From the NCBI GenBank assembly GCA_037074615.1, contig CM073518.1, positions 11,608,501-11,672,500 of the forward strand: a stretch of DNA of 64,000 nucleotides, read 5' to 3'. Shown here piece after piece: positions 43,048 through 54,916 of the stretch. Position numbers and translations under genes: made by a program. The notes below the pieces were generated by a model, which was not told the DNA's origin, did not search any database, and saw only the letters and a list, made by a program, of their open reading frames with translations. Positions within the stretch are counted from its first letter, which is position 1. Every line of letters starts with the position of its first letter. This stretch comes from Leucaena leucocephala. Taxonomy: Eukaryota > Streptophyta > Magnoliopsida > Fabales > Fabaceae.

Positions 43048-45995
43048 TGAAACATCCTTAATTTTTGTACATCTTAGTGACCATTTGGTAGCATTTAGAA
43101 CCACTTTCAAGGTCATTGAAGCCTAATTTCTCAATCTGGAGTTTTACTCTTATCGAATACTGTTTACTGTGTAAATTCCAGATGAGTGACCTGACTTCAA
43201 AAAATTATAACTAATTCTAGAAAAATCAAAATAAAGTGGTTCAAATTGATACATGAATCTAACTCAATTATATTTCAGGGAAAAATAACTAGTTGACCAT
43301 GCCTTGACCGAGTCAACATCAGTCAACGTTATAACATTACTATTCATCCAGCGTTTTCCCCCTGAATCCAGTATTTTGGTCCCAACTTTGATAATTTATA
43401 TCTCCATGTGTAGACATAAAAATGAGTAATTCTATATATCAAATCGAAGCTTCGTATGTCTACTATTTATCATAAAAATATCATCCATTTATTCAATCAT
43501 TTACTATTTTTAATTATAGATCAAACATCCCTATGTCTCCACGAGTTACTGTTCATGGTGATAAATTCCAGCAATCAACTTTATATACATGTGCATACAT
43601 CAATCACATATCAATCAAACATGCCCACCAATACTTATTATTAAATAATAAATTGTTATACAATAGGGCATGCACAAAATTCTTATATCTCTATTACATA
43701 TTTTCCTGCCTGAAATCCGGCAGCATAACTACTAGGCTCTATCTTTACAAATAACTGATCTTGTACTGATTCGGTAACTCCCATGAGAACTACCAATCTA
43801 CGTTAGTACCCAGTAAAGACTGGATGAACCGGCTAGGTCCACTCACTTCCAGCCTCCTTAGACAGTACCTACGTACACAGTACATATCATCTCCTTTCTT
43901 CACTACTGATATTTTGCCCTAATTTTGGCAGCATAATGGCGTCTCTTAGCATTCTCAAAATTTACTTCGACATAACCTCCCTGTAATGGGTTATATATAT
44001 TGTGGATGAGATTCAGGGGAATCTCAGTAGTAATAATCATAACAATATATGTAATGCAGTGTGATAGTGCTTGCTTGTGATTGTGTACAGATAAGTATGC
44101 TGCGTGCTTCCATACTCAATAACATATGATCATAGCATTGTAGTAGAGCTTCAGACATAACATATAAGACAACAATCCAACCAAACAATAGCACATTAAA
44201 TCACAAATCCATTACATAAAAGCTAGGATTAATTACTACCTGGCTAGCTTAGCATAACTCTACTATCTCTATACTGCTTCCAGCTCCGCCAGAACTTCCT
44301 TCTTTCTTTCTCTCACTTTCTCTCTCTAGAACTTCCTTCTCTCTCTAAAATGGCTCTTGGCTATGAATGAGAAGGCAAGGGGGAAGGGGTATTTATAGTG
44401 GAGGCAAAGGAGAATGAATGGTCCAGATCAATTCTCAACGAGTGGCTCAGATCACTTTGCTTGCCCACCAAGTTTCGCTTATGTCATCATGATGACATCA
44501 TCATCCTTATGACTCATCACTTTATGACATCATCAAGGGACACCTCACAGGCTAGGTGACGCAATGGTGGGGCCCACAGGACACCTCACCAGCTGACTCA
44601 ATGTTTCAAGAGAATTCCAGAGTCTTATCCCAGAATAAGCAGCTGAGATCGTGCCACGTGTCCTTAACTTTTCTTCTCCCTCTATATCAATGCCATGTGG
44701 CATCTGGATGACACCTTTCACGCCATCCCATGGTTACCAGATAAGTTTAGAACTTTATCTGATCAATTCCCCGGTTATCACATCAACCGAGTAACTTTAC
44801 TTTATTGAAAAGTCACTAAAACATTATTTTAATATCACTTTTTCCCACATATATGTTGGGCTACGTTTTTGGGCTTTGGAATGCCATCTTGGATCTCTGA
44901 TCAAGCTCAAGTACTCTGATGGCTCGATTCCCAAGAAATATCCCTTGGCAAATTACCAAAATACCCTTGGTTCCTCTTTATTTACTTTAACGAATTTAGG
45001 GGCATTATTGTCTTTTCATACCTTCCCAGAGTATTCTCTAAGCTGGTCAACTATCCAGATAACCTTTCTTGACTGTCTCACCTTAGCCAAATGACCAAAA
45101 TACCCTTTACTCATTCTTTCACTATTTTATAACATAAGGTCATTTTCATCATTTTGTACATTTTTCCGGACACCGGTCCCTTTTATCATATAGACTGCCA
45201 TACTGACTCTAGACATCCCTTTGTGTCATTACGGGCCTCTGACTGATGTCATCTGAGCTCACTCAGTCTCAATTTGAATAACGATAAATCTCCCAATCGG
45301 ATACCCGGAGGTCACAAACTCCAGTCTCAATTTACTAATTTATGAATAACTTTTTCTACATACCTCCTTTCGGTATTCTGTCAGTTCCCTGACATCCGTC
45401 TCTACAGGACGCATCTTCCTACAGTTTTTCACTCATATCTGAGGTCTAGGATATCCGATAAGAATTTTTTATACTTTTAGCCTATCAGATAAATTTCGGC
45501 TATCTGCAGTCCTGATAAAATTCCTGTATTAAGCTGGATTACTCAGCATCCTTTGCTCTATCTACTGATGAGATTTGGGACTGAAATGCTCCCAGGCAGT
45601 GCTAAGCCATTTCTGGCTCATCTTTCTATAATTACACTTTTGCCCCTGGAATTTTTCTTCTTTTTAATTAAGTCCCTTTTATTTGGCTAAAATTACCCTT
45701 AAAGACCCCACATTTTTGTCTACTTTCTCTTTTGGCCTTATAACTTGTGTCTACTTTTACTTTTGCACCAAGGCACTTTTAGACTTTTCACTTTAGTCCC
45801 TTTCTTTCCTGAAATGACTATTATACCCCTAGGACTTTTACTATTTACATATAAGTCCTTGTACTTTCACTTATTTGCAGTTTAGTCCCTAAAAACCCTC
45901 TGTATGTTTCTGGCACTTCTGCTCAAAGGGGCCTGGTAGTCTATCTATTTCAGGCTACTTTCTGAGTCTCTAGGCCTGAACATTGGGATGTTACA
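43048..45995 (-). mobile_element. Solo LTR G
   Basis: Minus strand TGTAACATCCC (45995) to the Y tail and GGATGTTTCA (43048), flanked by GAAGT at 43043-43047 and 45996-46000. TATA box at 44390-44397, hairpin at 44008-44025. Confidence 0.9.
44390..44397 (-). promoter_or_regulatory. TATA box of solo LTR G
   Basis: TATAAATACCCC on the minus strand, GA-rich leader below it. Confidence 0.7.
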
Positions 45996-46000
45996 GAAGT

Positions 46001-46065
46001 TATTCTCTCTCCCTTGATACATAGCTGCAACTTCCTCATACTGTCTATCACATGTACTTGTAGCA
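46001..46065 (-). pseudogene. gag: Host gag fragment between insertions G and H
   Basis: It encodes EEVAAMYQGR, which belongs just upstream of the NPGWRDHPNF region. Its upper end holds TSTCDRQ, whose Cys is the last ligand of the gag zinc knuckle. The rest of the knuckle is at 54880-54916 in inverted orientation. Confidence 0.8.
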
Positions 46066-48882
46066 TGTCACATCCTTATTTTTATACATCTTAGGGACCA
46101 TTCAGTAGCACTTAAACCACTTTCAGGGTCATTGAAGTCTAAACACTTAATCTGGAATTTTATTCATATTGAGTACTGTTCACTGTGGCAAATTCCAGAT
46201 GAGTGACCTGATTTTTAAAATTCATAACTAATTCTAGAAAAATCGAAATGAAGTGGTTCAAATTGCTACATGAAGATAACTCAAATATATTTCAGGGAAA
46301 AATCATTGGTTGACCAATCCTTGACAAATTTAACGTGGGTCAACGTTTCAATCTTACTGTTCATCCAATGACTTTCTCCTGAATCCAGCATTCTGGTCCC
46401 AACTTTAACAATTTATATCCTTTCGTGTATACATCCAAATTAGTAATTCTATATATCAAATTAAAGCTTAGTATGTCTAATTTTTACCCTAAAAATTTCG
46501 TACATTAATTCAATCATTTACTATTTTTAATGATTTATCAAACATGAATGGGTCTTCACGAGTTACTGTTCACTGAGCCTATTTTCAGCATTTAGTCTTT
46601 ACATACCCAAGCATACAACCAACACATATCAGTCATACAGCCCAGATAACAATTAATATCAAATAATCAACTGTTATATATATCAGTGCATGATTAACTC
46701 CCTCATATTTTATTACATCCTTCTCTGTCTAAAATCCGGCAGCATAACTGCTACAATTCTTCTTTAGAAAGTAACCGATGTTGTACCGATTCGGTAATTC
46801 CCTCATGAGAACTACCATTCTACGTAGTACCCAGGAAAGACTGGATGAACCTGCTGGGTCCACTCACTTCCATCCTCCTTAGACAGCACTACGTACACAG
46901 TACGTATCAGTTCCTTTCTTTGTTCCGTCTTCGTTGCCGGAATTTTGGCAGCCTACCGGCGTCTCTTAAGATTTCCAAATTTTATTTTGACAGAACCTCC
47001 CCTGTAATGTTATGTTTGGGAATGAGATTCAAAAGAATCCCAGTAACAATAATCATAACAAAATATGTAATGCAGAGTGACGGTGCTTGCTTGTGACTGT
47101 GTACAGATAAGTATGCTGCATGCTTCCATATTCAATAACATATGATCATAGCATTGGAATAGAGCTTCAAGCATAACATATAGGACAACAATCAACCAAA
47201 CAAAACAACACATCACAAAGACATTACATAAGAGCTAGGATTAGTTGTTACCTCAAAAGCAGTGCTTTAGAACTTCCCTACTACTTCCAACTTCACCAGA
47301 ACTTCCTTACTTCTTTCTTTCTCACACTTTCTCTCTCAAGAACTTCTCTCTTCCTTTCTTCCTTGCTTATGCCGAAATGAGGGGCTAGGTGGGGATATTT
47401 ATAGTGTTGAGCAATGGCAATCTTGTAATTAGGAAGACTTATGATCCTGTGGTCCTGGTTTTTCCTGGAATTTCCTATTTTCTTTCATTCTTTTTTACTG
47501 CATCACCCTGGACACCTCATAGGACACCTCACCACCCATATGCTTCATGTGACGAAATTTGGAGGTTCTGAAAGCTTTCCGGTCCAATCCGGTACCTGCC
47601 CGGTCCATCGCCTCGAAAAACGTGCCGTTTTCTGAATCTGATGTTTCTGAGGATCCTTTTTATGCCTACTAACCTCACATTTAGTATCTAGACCCTTTAT
47701 ATCATTAAATTTTTAATACTGGGTCAAGACTCAATTACAGATCCCCTGCGAAATGACCAAAATGCCCTTGGTGCCCTATCTTGTCCTATTTTAACCCTAA
47801 GGGCAAAATCGTCATTTCACACCTTTCTGGACCCGGTCAAAGCTTATACTGGCTCTAGTCAACCTTATTTAGACATGTCCTGCCCTCTGGGTCTGTCCAA
47901 AATGACCAGAATACCCTTTATTCATCTGCTGTCCTTTTTGTACCACATAGGGGTATTTTCGTAATTTCGCACTTTTTCGGGGTTCTGCTGGATACTGGCC
48001 CACCTATCAGTCCAAGAGTCTTATTGGGCCTCTAATGGCGCCATCTTTGGGCTTCCTGGGTCCATTACCTATATGGCACGCATTACGAGGAATCTTCCTT
48101 TAACACAGTTCATTGAATATTTTAACTATTATTTACCGATTATACACCTTTTCCGGACACCGGCTCTTTTTCCCAGATAGAGTGTCCTACTGTGTTCAGG
48201 CATCGTTGGGGGTTATAACGGTCATCTGACCGAAGTCATCCGATCGCATTCAGCCCCTTTAAAAATACTGATAAATCTCCTACCCGGATCCCCGGAGGCC
48301 TCACACTCCGTCTGGATTTTTTATTTTGTGAATAACTTTTCCTACAGACCTCCTATCGGTATCCTGTCAGTTTCCCGACATCCGTCCCATAAAGGCGTAT
48401 CATCCTGTATTTTCGCACTTATATCTGAAATCTAGGGTATCCGGTATAAATTTTTATAACTTTTGGACGATCAGTCCATTTCTGGCTATCTGGAGTCTTC
48501 AAAAATTCCGGTATTAGGCTTGGTTACCCGGCGTCACCTGCCCTACCTTCTGGTAGAATCTGGGGCTGAAATGTTGTCGGGCGGTGCAAACCACTTCTGG
48601 CTTATTTTCTTTAATTACACTTTAGCCCCAGGGAACTTTTCCTTCTTTATAATTAAGTCCCTTAATTTGGCTAAAATTACACTTTAAGACCCCACATTTT
48701 TGTCTACCTTTCATTCCTAACTTTAAACTTTCCATAATTGCATTTAGGTCCCTTAATTTCCTTTCTTTTGCAATTTAATCCTTTTCTTTACATAAAGGTC
48801 CACATGTTTTTCCTGAAACAGAGCTCATATATTCCGTTTAATCTGTACATAGGAACCAGTACAGAAAATTAAGGATATTACA
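46066..48882 (-). mobile_element. 3' LTR of element H
   Basis: Minus strand TGTAATATCCTTAATTTTCT start at 48882, end GGATGTGACA at 46066 (Y tail). Flank TAGCA at 46061-46065. It is highly similar to 54917-57746. TATA box at 47396-47403, hairpin at 47024-47041 with a TTTT loop. Confidence 0.9.
47396..47403 (-). promoter_or_regulatory. TATA box, 3' LTR of element H
   Basis: TATAAATATCCCC on the minus strand. Confidence 0.65.
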
Positions 48883-48920
48883 TTTCTCTCCCCCTTAAAA
48901 TAAATTTCGTCCCCGAAATT
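48883..48920 (-). other. PPT of element H
   Basis: Minus strand AATTTCGGGGACGAAATTT followed by TTTTAAGGGGGAGAGAAA and the LTR start. Confidence 0.85.
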
Positions 48921-48935
48921 TACATTACACCTATC

Positions 48936-49796
48936 CTATAGAAACAATTCCGGATACTTCTCTTTCATCTTTTCTTCTGTTTCCCATGTAGCCTCTTGTT
49001 CAGTCAAGCCTTTCCAGATCACTTTAACTAAAGGAATTTGCTTATTCCGCAACTGCTTGACTTTTCTATCAGCAATTTGCACCGGTCCAATCTCATAGGT
49101 CAAGTCATCTCGCAGTGTGACCTCATGTTGCTTAATCACATGAGATGGATCTGGAATATACTTCTTTAATTGGGAAACATGGAACACATCATGTATCTGG
49201 CTGAGATTCGGCGGAAGAGCCAATTTGTAGGCTACTGCTCCTATCTTTGAGAGAATCTGGAATGGCCCGATGTATCTTGGATGCAACTTCTTCACCTTAA
49301 TCGATCGTCCGGCTCCTGTGGTTGGAGTTAACTTAAGGAATACATGTTCTCCTTCTTCAAACTCCAACGGCTTCCTTCTGACATCTGCATAGCTCTTCTG
49401 TCTGCTTTGAGCCGTCAACAATCGTTTTCTAATTACCGCAACTTGTTCTGCAGTTTGATCCACTATATCCGGACCAAGCATTCTTTTCTCGCTCAACTCT
49501 AGAAAGCATAAGGGGGATCTACATTTCCATCCATAGAGTGCTTCAAAAGGTGCCATCTGTATACTGGCCTGATAACCATTGTTATATGCAAACTCTATAA
49601 GGGGTAAATGGATATCCCAGCTGCCTTTGAAATCTAGGACACATGCTCTCAGCATATCCTCTAACGTCTGTATTGTTCTTTCAGATTGACCATCTGTCTG
49701 AGGATGATAAGATGTACTGAATCTGAGAGTAGTGCCCATTTCTTCCTGTAGAGCCCTCCAGAAATTTGAAGTAAATCGATGATCTCTATCAGACAC
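48936..49796 (-). pseudogene. pol: Integrase C-terminal half and chromodomain (element H)
   Basis: The 286-residue frame begins inside the integrase core. It carries the second catalytic Asp (SDRDHRF, residues 2-8) and the Glu of YHPQTDGQSERT (about 30-41). The GPF/Y-type module (HPRYIGPFQI, about 175-185) follows, then FHVSQLKKYIP. At the C-terminus (about 240-286) is a group II chromodomain (VKVIWKGLTEQEATWE), which in this lineage directs insertion into chromatin. It is joined to the upstream part through a frameshift near 49835-49865. Confidence 0.9.
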
Positions 49797-49834
49797 AATG
49801 CTGCTTGGGATACCATGGAGCCTAACGATCTCCT

Positions 49835-50173
49835 TTAATTTATATACAGCTTTGCCAGCTTTTCTAGAGAATCTCTCTTATTGATTGCCAGGAAATATAC
49901 TGACTTTGTCAGTCGATCGATTACTACCCAAACCGCATCATGTCTACTTGGTGTCAAGGGTAGTCCTTCCACAAAGTCCATGGCAATCCCATCCCATTTC
50001 CACTCAGGGATATCTAAGGGCTGCAACGTTCCTGCTGGCTTTTGATGTTCAACTTTCACTTTCTGGCAGGTTAAGCACTTAGATACGTAAGCTACAATAT
50101 CTTTCTTCAGTCCAGGCCACCAGAATAACTTTTTAACATCATGGTACATTTTGGTCATACCTGGATGTACCAT
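49835..50173 (-). pseudogene. pol: Integrase N-terminal part (element H)
   Basis: It contains the HHCC zinc-binding region (HPGMTKMYHD ... CLTCQKVK, residues about 3-38) and the first catalytic Asp in IAMDFVEGLP. The VVIDRLTKS strand follows. A TGA just upstream (50177-50179) separates it from RNase H, and a frameshift at its lower end puts the rest of integrase in another frame. It lies in the same frame as the RT segments. Confidence 0.9.
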
Positions 50174-50176
50174 ATA

Positions 50177-51049
50177 TCAGCTTTTATGTGCTTCCTCCAG
50201 AATCCTTTCCCTTAATCCCCCAACATTTAGGATATAGGGTTTTCCCCTAAACTGTAGCAATCCGTCTGGGGACATCTCAAAATTCCTTGTCTTCCCTTTC
50301 TCCAGCTTGTCTTTGAATATTGCTGCTAGCTTATCCTGCTCCTGAGCCTCTTTGATCTCATCTTCTATGCAAGTTCTGACATGAACTCCTCCAAAAGGAT
50401 TCTCCGTCAGTTGCATTTGATATAGAGGGCTCCAGTCGCGCATATCTTCTATCAGTTCCAATTCCTTGATCATCATGTATGCAACCTGCACCACCTTTCT
50501 ACTCAGGGCATCAGCTACCACATTGGCTTTTCCTGGATGGTATTTAATCTGGAAATCATAATCTTTTAACAATTCCATCCATCGTCGCTGCCTCATGTTC
50601 AGCTCTTTCTGATCCTGCAGATACTTCAGGCTTTTGTGGTCGCAAAACAACTCTATCGTTGCTCCGTATAAATAGTGCCTCCATATCTTCAGGGCATAGA
50701 CCACCGCCGCAAGCTCCAGATCATGAGTGGGATAATTCTCTTCATGTGGCTTTAACTGCTGAGAGGCATAGGCTACTACTCGACCTTGCTGCATAAGCAC
50801 ACATCCCAGCCCCTGCTTGCTAGCATCAGTGTAGACTACATAAGTCTGAGTTGGGTCTAGAATAATCAGCACGGGAGTAGTCGTTAATCTCTGCTTCAAC
50901 TGCTGGAAGCTAGCCTCGCACTTCTCATCCCACTTAAACTGATGATTCTTTCTGGTCAGCTTGGTAAGTGGTAAGGCAATTCGAGAAAAGTCTTGAATAA
51001 ATCTTCTGTAGTACCCTGCTAGGCCGAGAAAACTTCTAATCTCCGTCAC
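50177..51049 (-). pseudogene. pol: RT C-terminal end and RNase H (element H)
   Basis: It starts with the RT thumb/connection signature IRSFLGLAGYYRRFI, then the RNase H domain. Visible are YTDASKQGLG (first Asp), HDLELAAVVYALKIW (Glu) and FCDHKSLKYL (Asp), plus LSRK before the linker to integrase. RNase H removes the RNA template during reverse transcription. It is bounded by an in-frame TAG upstream (51065-51067) and a TGA downstream. Confidence 0.9.
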
Positions 51050-51064
51050 TGTCCTGGGCTGCTC

Positions 51065-52724
51065 CTAGCTCAAAACTGCTTCAACTTTGCTAGGATCCAC
51101 AGCTACCCCATCTCGGGATATGACATGACCGAGAAATTTGACTTCTGAAAGCCAAAACTCGCACTTACTCAGCTTAGCATAGAGCTTCTTCTCTTTAAGG
51201 GTACCAAGAACAATCCTCAAATGCCTTTCATGCTCCTCTGGAGATTTTGAGTACACCAGAATATCATCAATAAAGACCACAACGAACTGATCTAGATAAG
51301 ACCTGAAAATTCGGTTCATATAGTCCATGAAAATAGCAGGTGCATTGGTTAGTCCAAAAGGCATCACCAAAAATTCAAAATGTCCGTAGCGCGTTCTGAA
51401 CGCCGTCTTTGGAATATCATCTGGCTTGACCCTTAGTTGATGGTAGCCAGATCTCAAGTCAATCTTGGAGAATAAGCTCGCTCCTGCCAATTGATCTAAC
51501 AGGTCATCAATTCTGGGAAGAGGATACTTGTTCTTAACTATAAGCTTATTTAATTCCCTGTAGTCAATGCACAGCCTTAAGCTACCATCTTTCTTCTTGA
51601 CAAATAGTACTGGAGCACCCCATGGCGATACACTGGGTCGTATAAAACCCTTCTCCAATAGCTCCTCAATTTGCTTCTTCAGTTCCATCATTTCGTTGGG
51701 AGCCATCCTGTATGGGACTTTTGATACTGGTCCAGCTCCAGGTACAATGTCGATGGCAAACTCCACTTCACGCTCCGAAGGCAATCCCTGAATCTCCTTT
51801 GGAAAGACTTCAGGAAATTCATTGACTACAGGAACCTCCTCGATGCCTTCCTCCACTTCTGTTTGAACAGAAAAGAATACCACATATCCCTGACATCCTC
51901 TCCGTAGACATTTTTCTGCCTGAGCCTCTGTCACGAAGTTCAGTTGTACTTCTAAGCTCCGATCAGTGATCTTTGGACCAAGAACTAGGGTCTTGTTTCT
52001 GCAGTCCAACATCACATTATTGGAGGATAACCAATTTAAACTGAGTATGACCTCAATCTCCTGGAAAGGCATACAGATCAGGTCCAGGGTGGTACTGCAG
52101 TGCTCATAACGCACCACACTATTTAGACAGGTATCAGATGTGATCACCCTAGCGTTGGTGGGGGTTTTCACCTGTATATCATAACATAACTTGCTGATCA
52201 GAAGGCCTAGGCATTTAGCACATTCATAAGATATAAAGGAATGACTTGCACCCGAATCAAATAGGGCAGTCACAGCATGATCATTGAGATAGATTGTACC
52301 TTGGATCATCTCAGATGATCGCTGAGCGTCCTCTCTAGTGAGTGCAAACACTCGTCCTGCCGTCCTTGGCCTTGGATCAATTATAGCTTGAGGACATTCC
52401 CTGGAAAAATGTCCGGGCTTTCCGCAGGTGTAGCATACATTCTGGCCCATCAAGCATGGTCTGTGACCATGATTCTTTCCACACTTTTCACATACTGGGG
52501 CCTTTGGATCCCTGTTACTGGATCTTCCGCGGAAATTTCCTCTGTTAGGCCTCTTGGTCTGCCACGGGCGCTTTCTTTTCTTATAGCAGCTCCCACTGGC
52601 CGCTTCTTGATTCCGTCCGGCCTTATCAGGAGTCACCTGATCTTTACTCCCAGATCTGGACAGCATTCTATGATTCATGCTGTTCTCAACGATTCGACAT
52701 GCTTCCACAGCCTTTCTCAAAGTA
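51065..52724 (-). pseudogene. gag-pol: Gag C-terminus, protease and reverse transcriptase (element H)
   Basis: In a 551-residue frame come gag residues (KAVEACRIVE), a basic linker and a Cys group (77-89). The knuckle CYTCGKPGHFSREC (96-109) follows, then the aspartic protease with DSGASHSF (155-162). The RT has KKDGSLRLCIDYRELN (377-391), LVMPFGLTNAP (451-461) and the catalytic FIDD box (483-486). Gag and pol are in one frame, as in many Tekay elements. The frame ends at a TAG (51065-51067) in place of a Trp codon. The N-terminal gag is missing here because of the inversion and lies at 58697-59482 on the other strand. Confidence 0.92.
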
Positions 52725-52832
52725 AAGGTTCAGAATAAGGAACTTAAGAGTTAAAAGTTCAATCTCTGGACTTAAGTTAAGCTAATATTGCTTCCGCAAG
52801 TGTACTCTGAGGAGTATAAAGGAGGATGTTTC
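52725..52832 (+). mobile_element. LTR tail fragment (X type), inverted
   Basis: It is the last about 107 bp of an X-type LTR (AAAGGTTCAGAATAAGGAAC to GGATGTTTCA), fused to gag at an internal LTR position. The rest of this LTR starts at 59483 in minus orientation, with about 15-20 bp missing between the two. Confidence 0.8.
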
Positions 52833-54195
52833 ACCATCCAATACTATCCAGATAAGTCCCAGACTTTATCTGATCACCTCCTCGGTTATCGTGTCGACTG
52901 AGTAACTTTACTTTATTGAAACAGCATTAAAATAGTATTTTAATGCCACTTTTTCCCACATATGGACTACGTTTTTGGGCCTTGGAATATCATCTTGGGT
53001 CTCTGAACCAGCCCAAGTACTCTGATGGCTCAATTCCCAAGAATCATCCCTTGGCAAATTACCAAAATGCCCTTGGTTCCTCTTTCTTTTCTTTAATTAG
53101 TCTAGGGGCATTATTATCTTTTCACCTCTTACCAGAGTACTCTCTGACCCTAGTCAACTATCCAGATATCCTTTCTTGACTGTCTCACCTTAGCCAAATG
53201 ACCAAAATACCCTTTTCTCATTCTTTCACTATTTTATAACATAAGGGCATTTTCGTCATTTTACACCTTTCTGCGGACACCGGTCCCTTTTACCACTGAA
53301 CTGATATCATGGGCCTGGGCCTCCCTTAGTGTCACTTATGGGCCTTAGAAACACTATATGGCTTCTGGCCACAATCCGATCATCTCTATTCGGACTACTT
53401 TTCCTTTACCGATTATAACTGTAAATTCCCATCTTTAGGAATTTTTACAGAAAAATCGTGACCTCAAATCAAAATTCTGTGACTCCTCATTCAACCCGGA
53501 ATCCTTTTCTCTATCTCCCGATATTTTCATATATTTAATCCGGACCGGGCTATTTTGGCCTGAAAGTACGCTCGCGCGCACAACTTTTCAAAATGACCAT
53601 TTTACCCTTGGTCATATCTCTAATTTTTACATACTCATAGAGACCTCATATGCATATTTCACAGTTTAGTGAAATGATCAGTATAATTTTCTCTATTTTT
53701 TGATAAAATATGGTACTCATCAGTTACCATCCCTATCTTTCCCATAATTACGATTATGCCCCTGAATTCTCTTTCTGACATCTTTACTCCTCTTCTTATC
53801 CTTCATCTTAAGTTCTAGAAATTCTCTTTCAATATCTCGTCCCCTGAACTCTTCGGGAGTCATTGTAAATTGAAAGGCTCGACAACCCGCCCATATCAGG
53901 TTATCTTACACAAGAGCCAGCCCATAACAAGCTACCTGCAGAATTCTTAGGCTTAAGACTTAGGATATTCCGTACATTCATCTTTTTGAACCTAGGTGAA
54001 CTGTCCCTATTTTGTAGGTCAAAGACTTAACTCATCTTTAAATCCTGAGGAACTTAGCTCATCCCTCGGATTCCTACAAAATATAGGTAAGTGATCTGCC
54101 CATATCAGATTACTACCCTGGGACTACGGGTTTAATAGCCTGTCCATATTAGACTACCTCCCAGTCCTCCTAGACCCAAAAATTGGGATGTTACA
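52833..54195 (-). mobile_element. LTR head and U3 part, truncated
   Basis: Minus strand TGTAACATCCCAATTTTTGG start at 54195, like element E, running to about the ACTTATCTGGATAG region and then stopping at 52833. In the un-inverted order it was interrupted there by the X-type LTR. The possible first target repeat next to 54195 is ATTGC. No TATA box or tail is included. Confidence 0.75.
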
Positions 54196-54916
54196 ATTGC
54201 AACCTTACCTAAATTTCATGGTTTTGCAGGTGAATATCCTCACAGGCACTTACAAACCATGCACATGATCTGCTTTTCAATGAAACCTCCAATGGAAACT
54301 TTGGATGATATCTTGAGGAGGTGCTTCCACTTCACTTTGGAAGGGAAGGCTAAAGAGTGGCTATACAATTTGCCAACTCATTTCTCCACTCTTACATGGG
54401 ATCAGCTGAAGTCCACTTATCTTGAGCAGTTTTTCCCAGCCTCCAAGACTACTCGGATGAAGAAAGAGATCACTAATGTTATGCAACAGGATGGGGAGTC
54501 TTTGCACGAGTATTGGACAAGATTTATTAACCTTTTGGCTCGAAGCCCACACCATAACATCACTAAGGCTGATTTAGTAGACATCTTCTTTGATGGTCTA
54601 CTACCCCACAATAAAGTATCCTTGAATAATTCTTCGAACGATTCATTGAGAGATAAGACCCCACAAGCAAGTTGGGATTTGTTCCAGAAAATGGCTAATG
54701 AGGACCATCAAACTAGAGATCCAAGAAGATTACCACCCTCATCTTCAGGTAGCTCTAGTGCGATCTTAGCTGAGATAGCAGCCTTGGGAAATCGAATGGA
54801 CAAGAGGATGAGTTTGATTGAAAGGGAGCTGCACTCCACAAAACAAGTTCATGCAGTGGATACCTCGCAAGCCCTAGTTACAGGATGTGAATTATGTGGT
54901 TCAATGATGCATGCTA
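54196..54916 (+). pseudogene. gag: Host Athila/Tat gag, central part, inverted
   Basis: The frame reads LPKFHGFAGEYPHRHLQ, then FHFTLEGKAKEWLYNLP, LKSTYLEQFFPASKT, GESLHEYWTRF and LLARSPHHNI. This is the well-known order of the Athila/Tat gag core. It ends at CELCGSMMHA, the first three ligands of a zinc knuckle (C-x2-C-x4-H). The host frame is otherwise minus, so the plus orientation here marks the inversion. The 5' end is lost to an LTR at 54195. Only the 220-residue stretch is free of stops. Confidence 0.88.

Noticed and set aside
46845..47096. Recurrent frames MNLLGPLTS... in several LTRs (4638, 56716, 63285)
   Set aside because: These are antisense frames over the conserved LTR block. 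The conservation is at the DNA level, with no codon-position bias that I can see.
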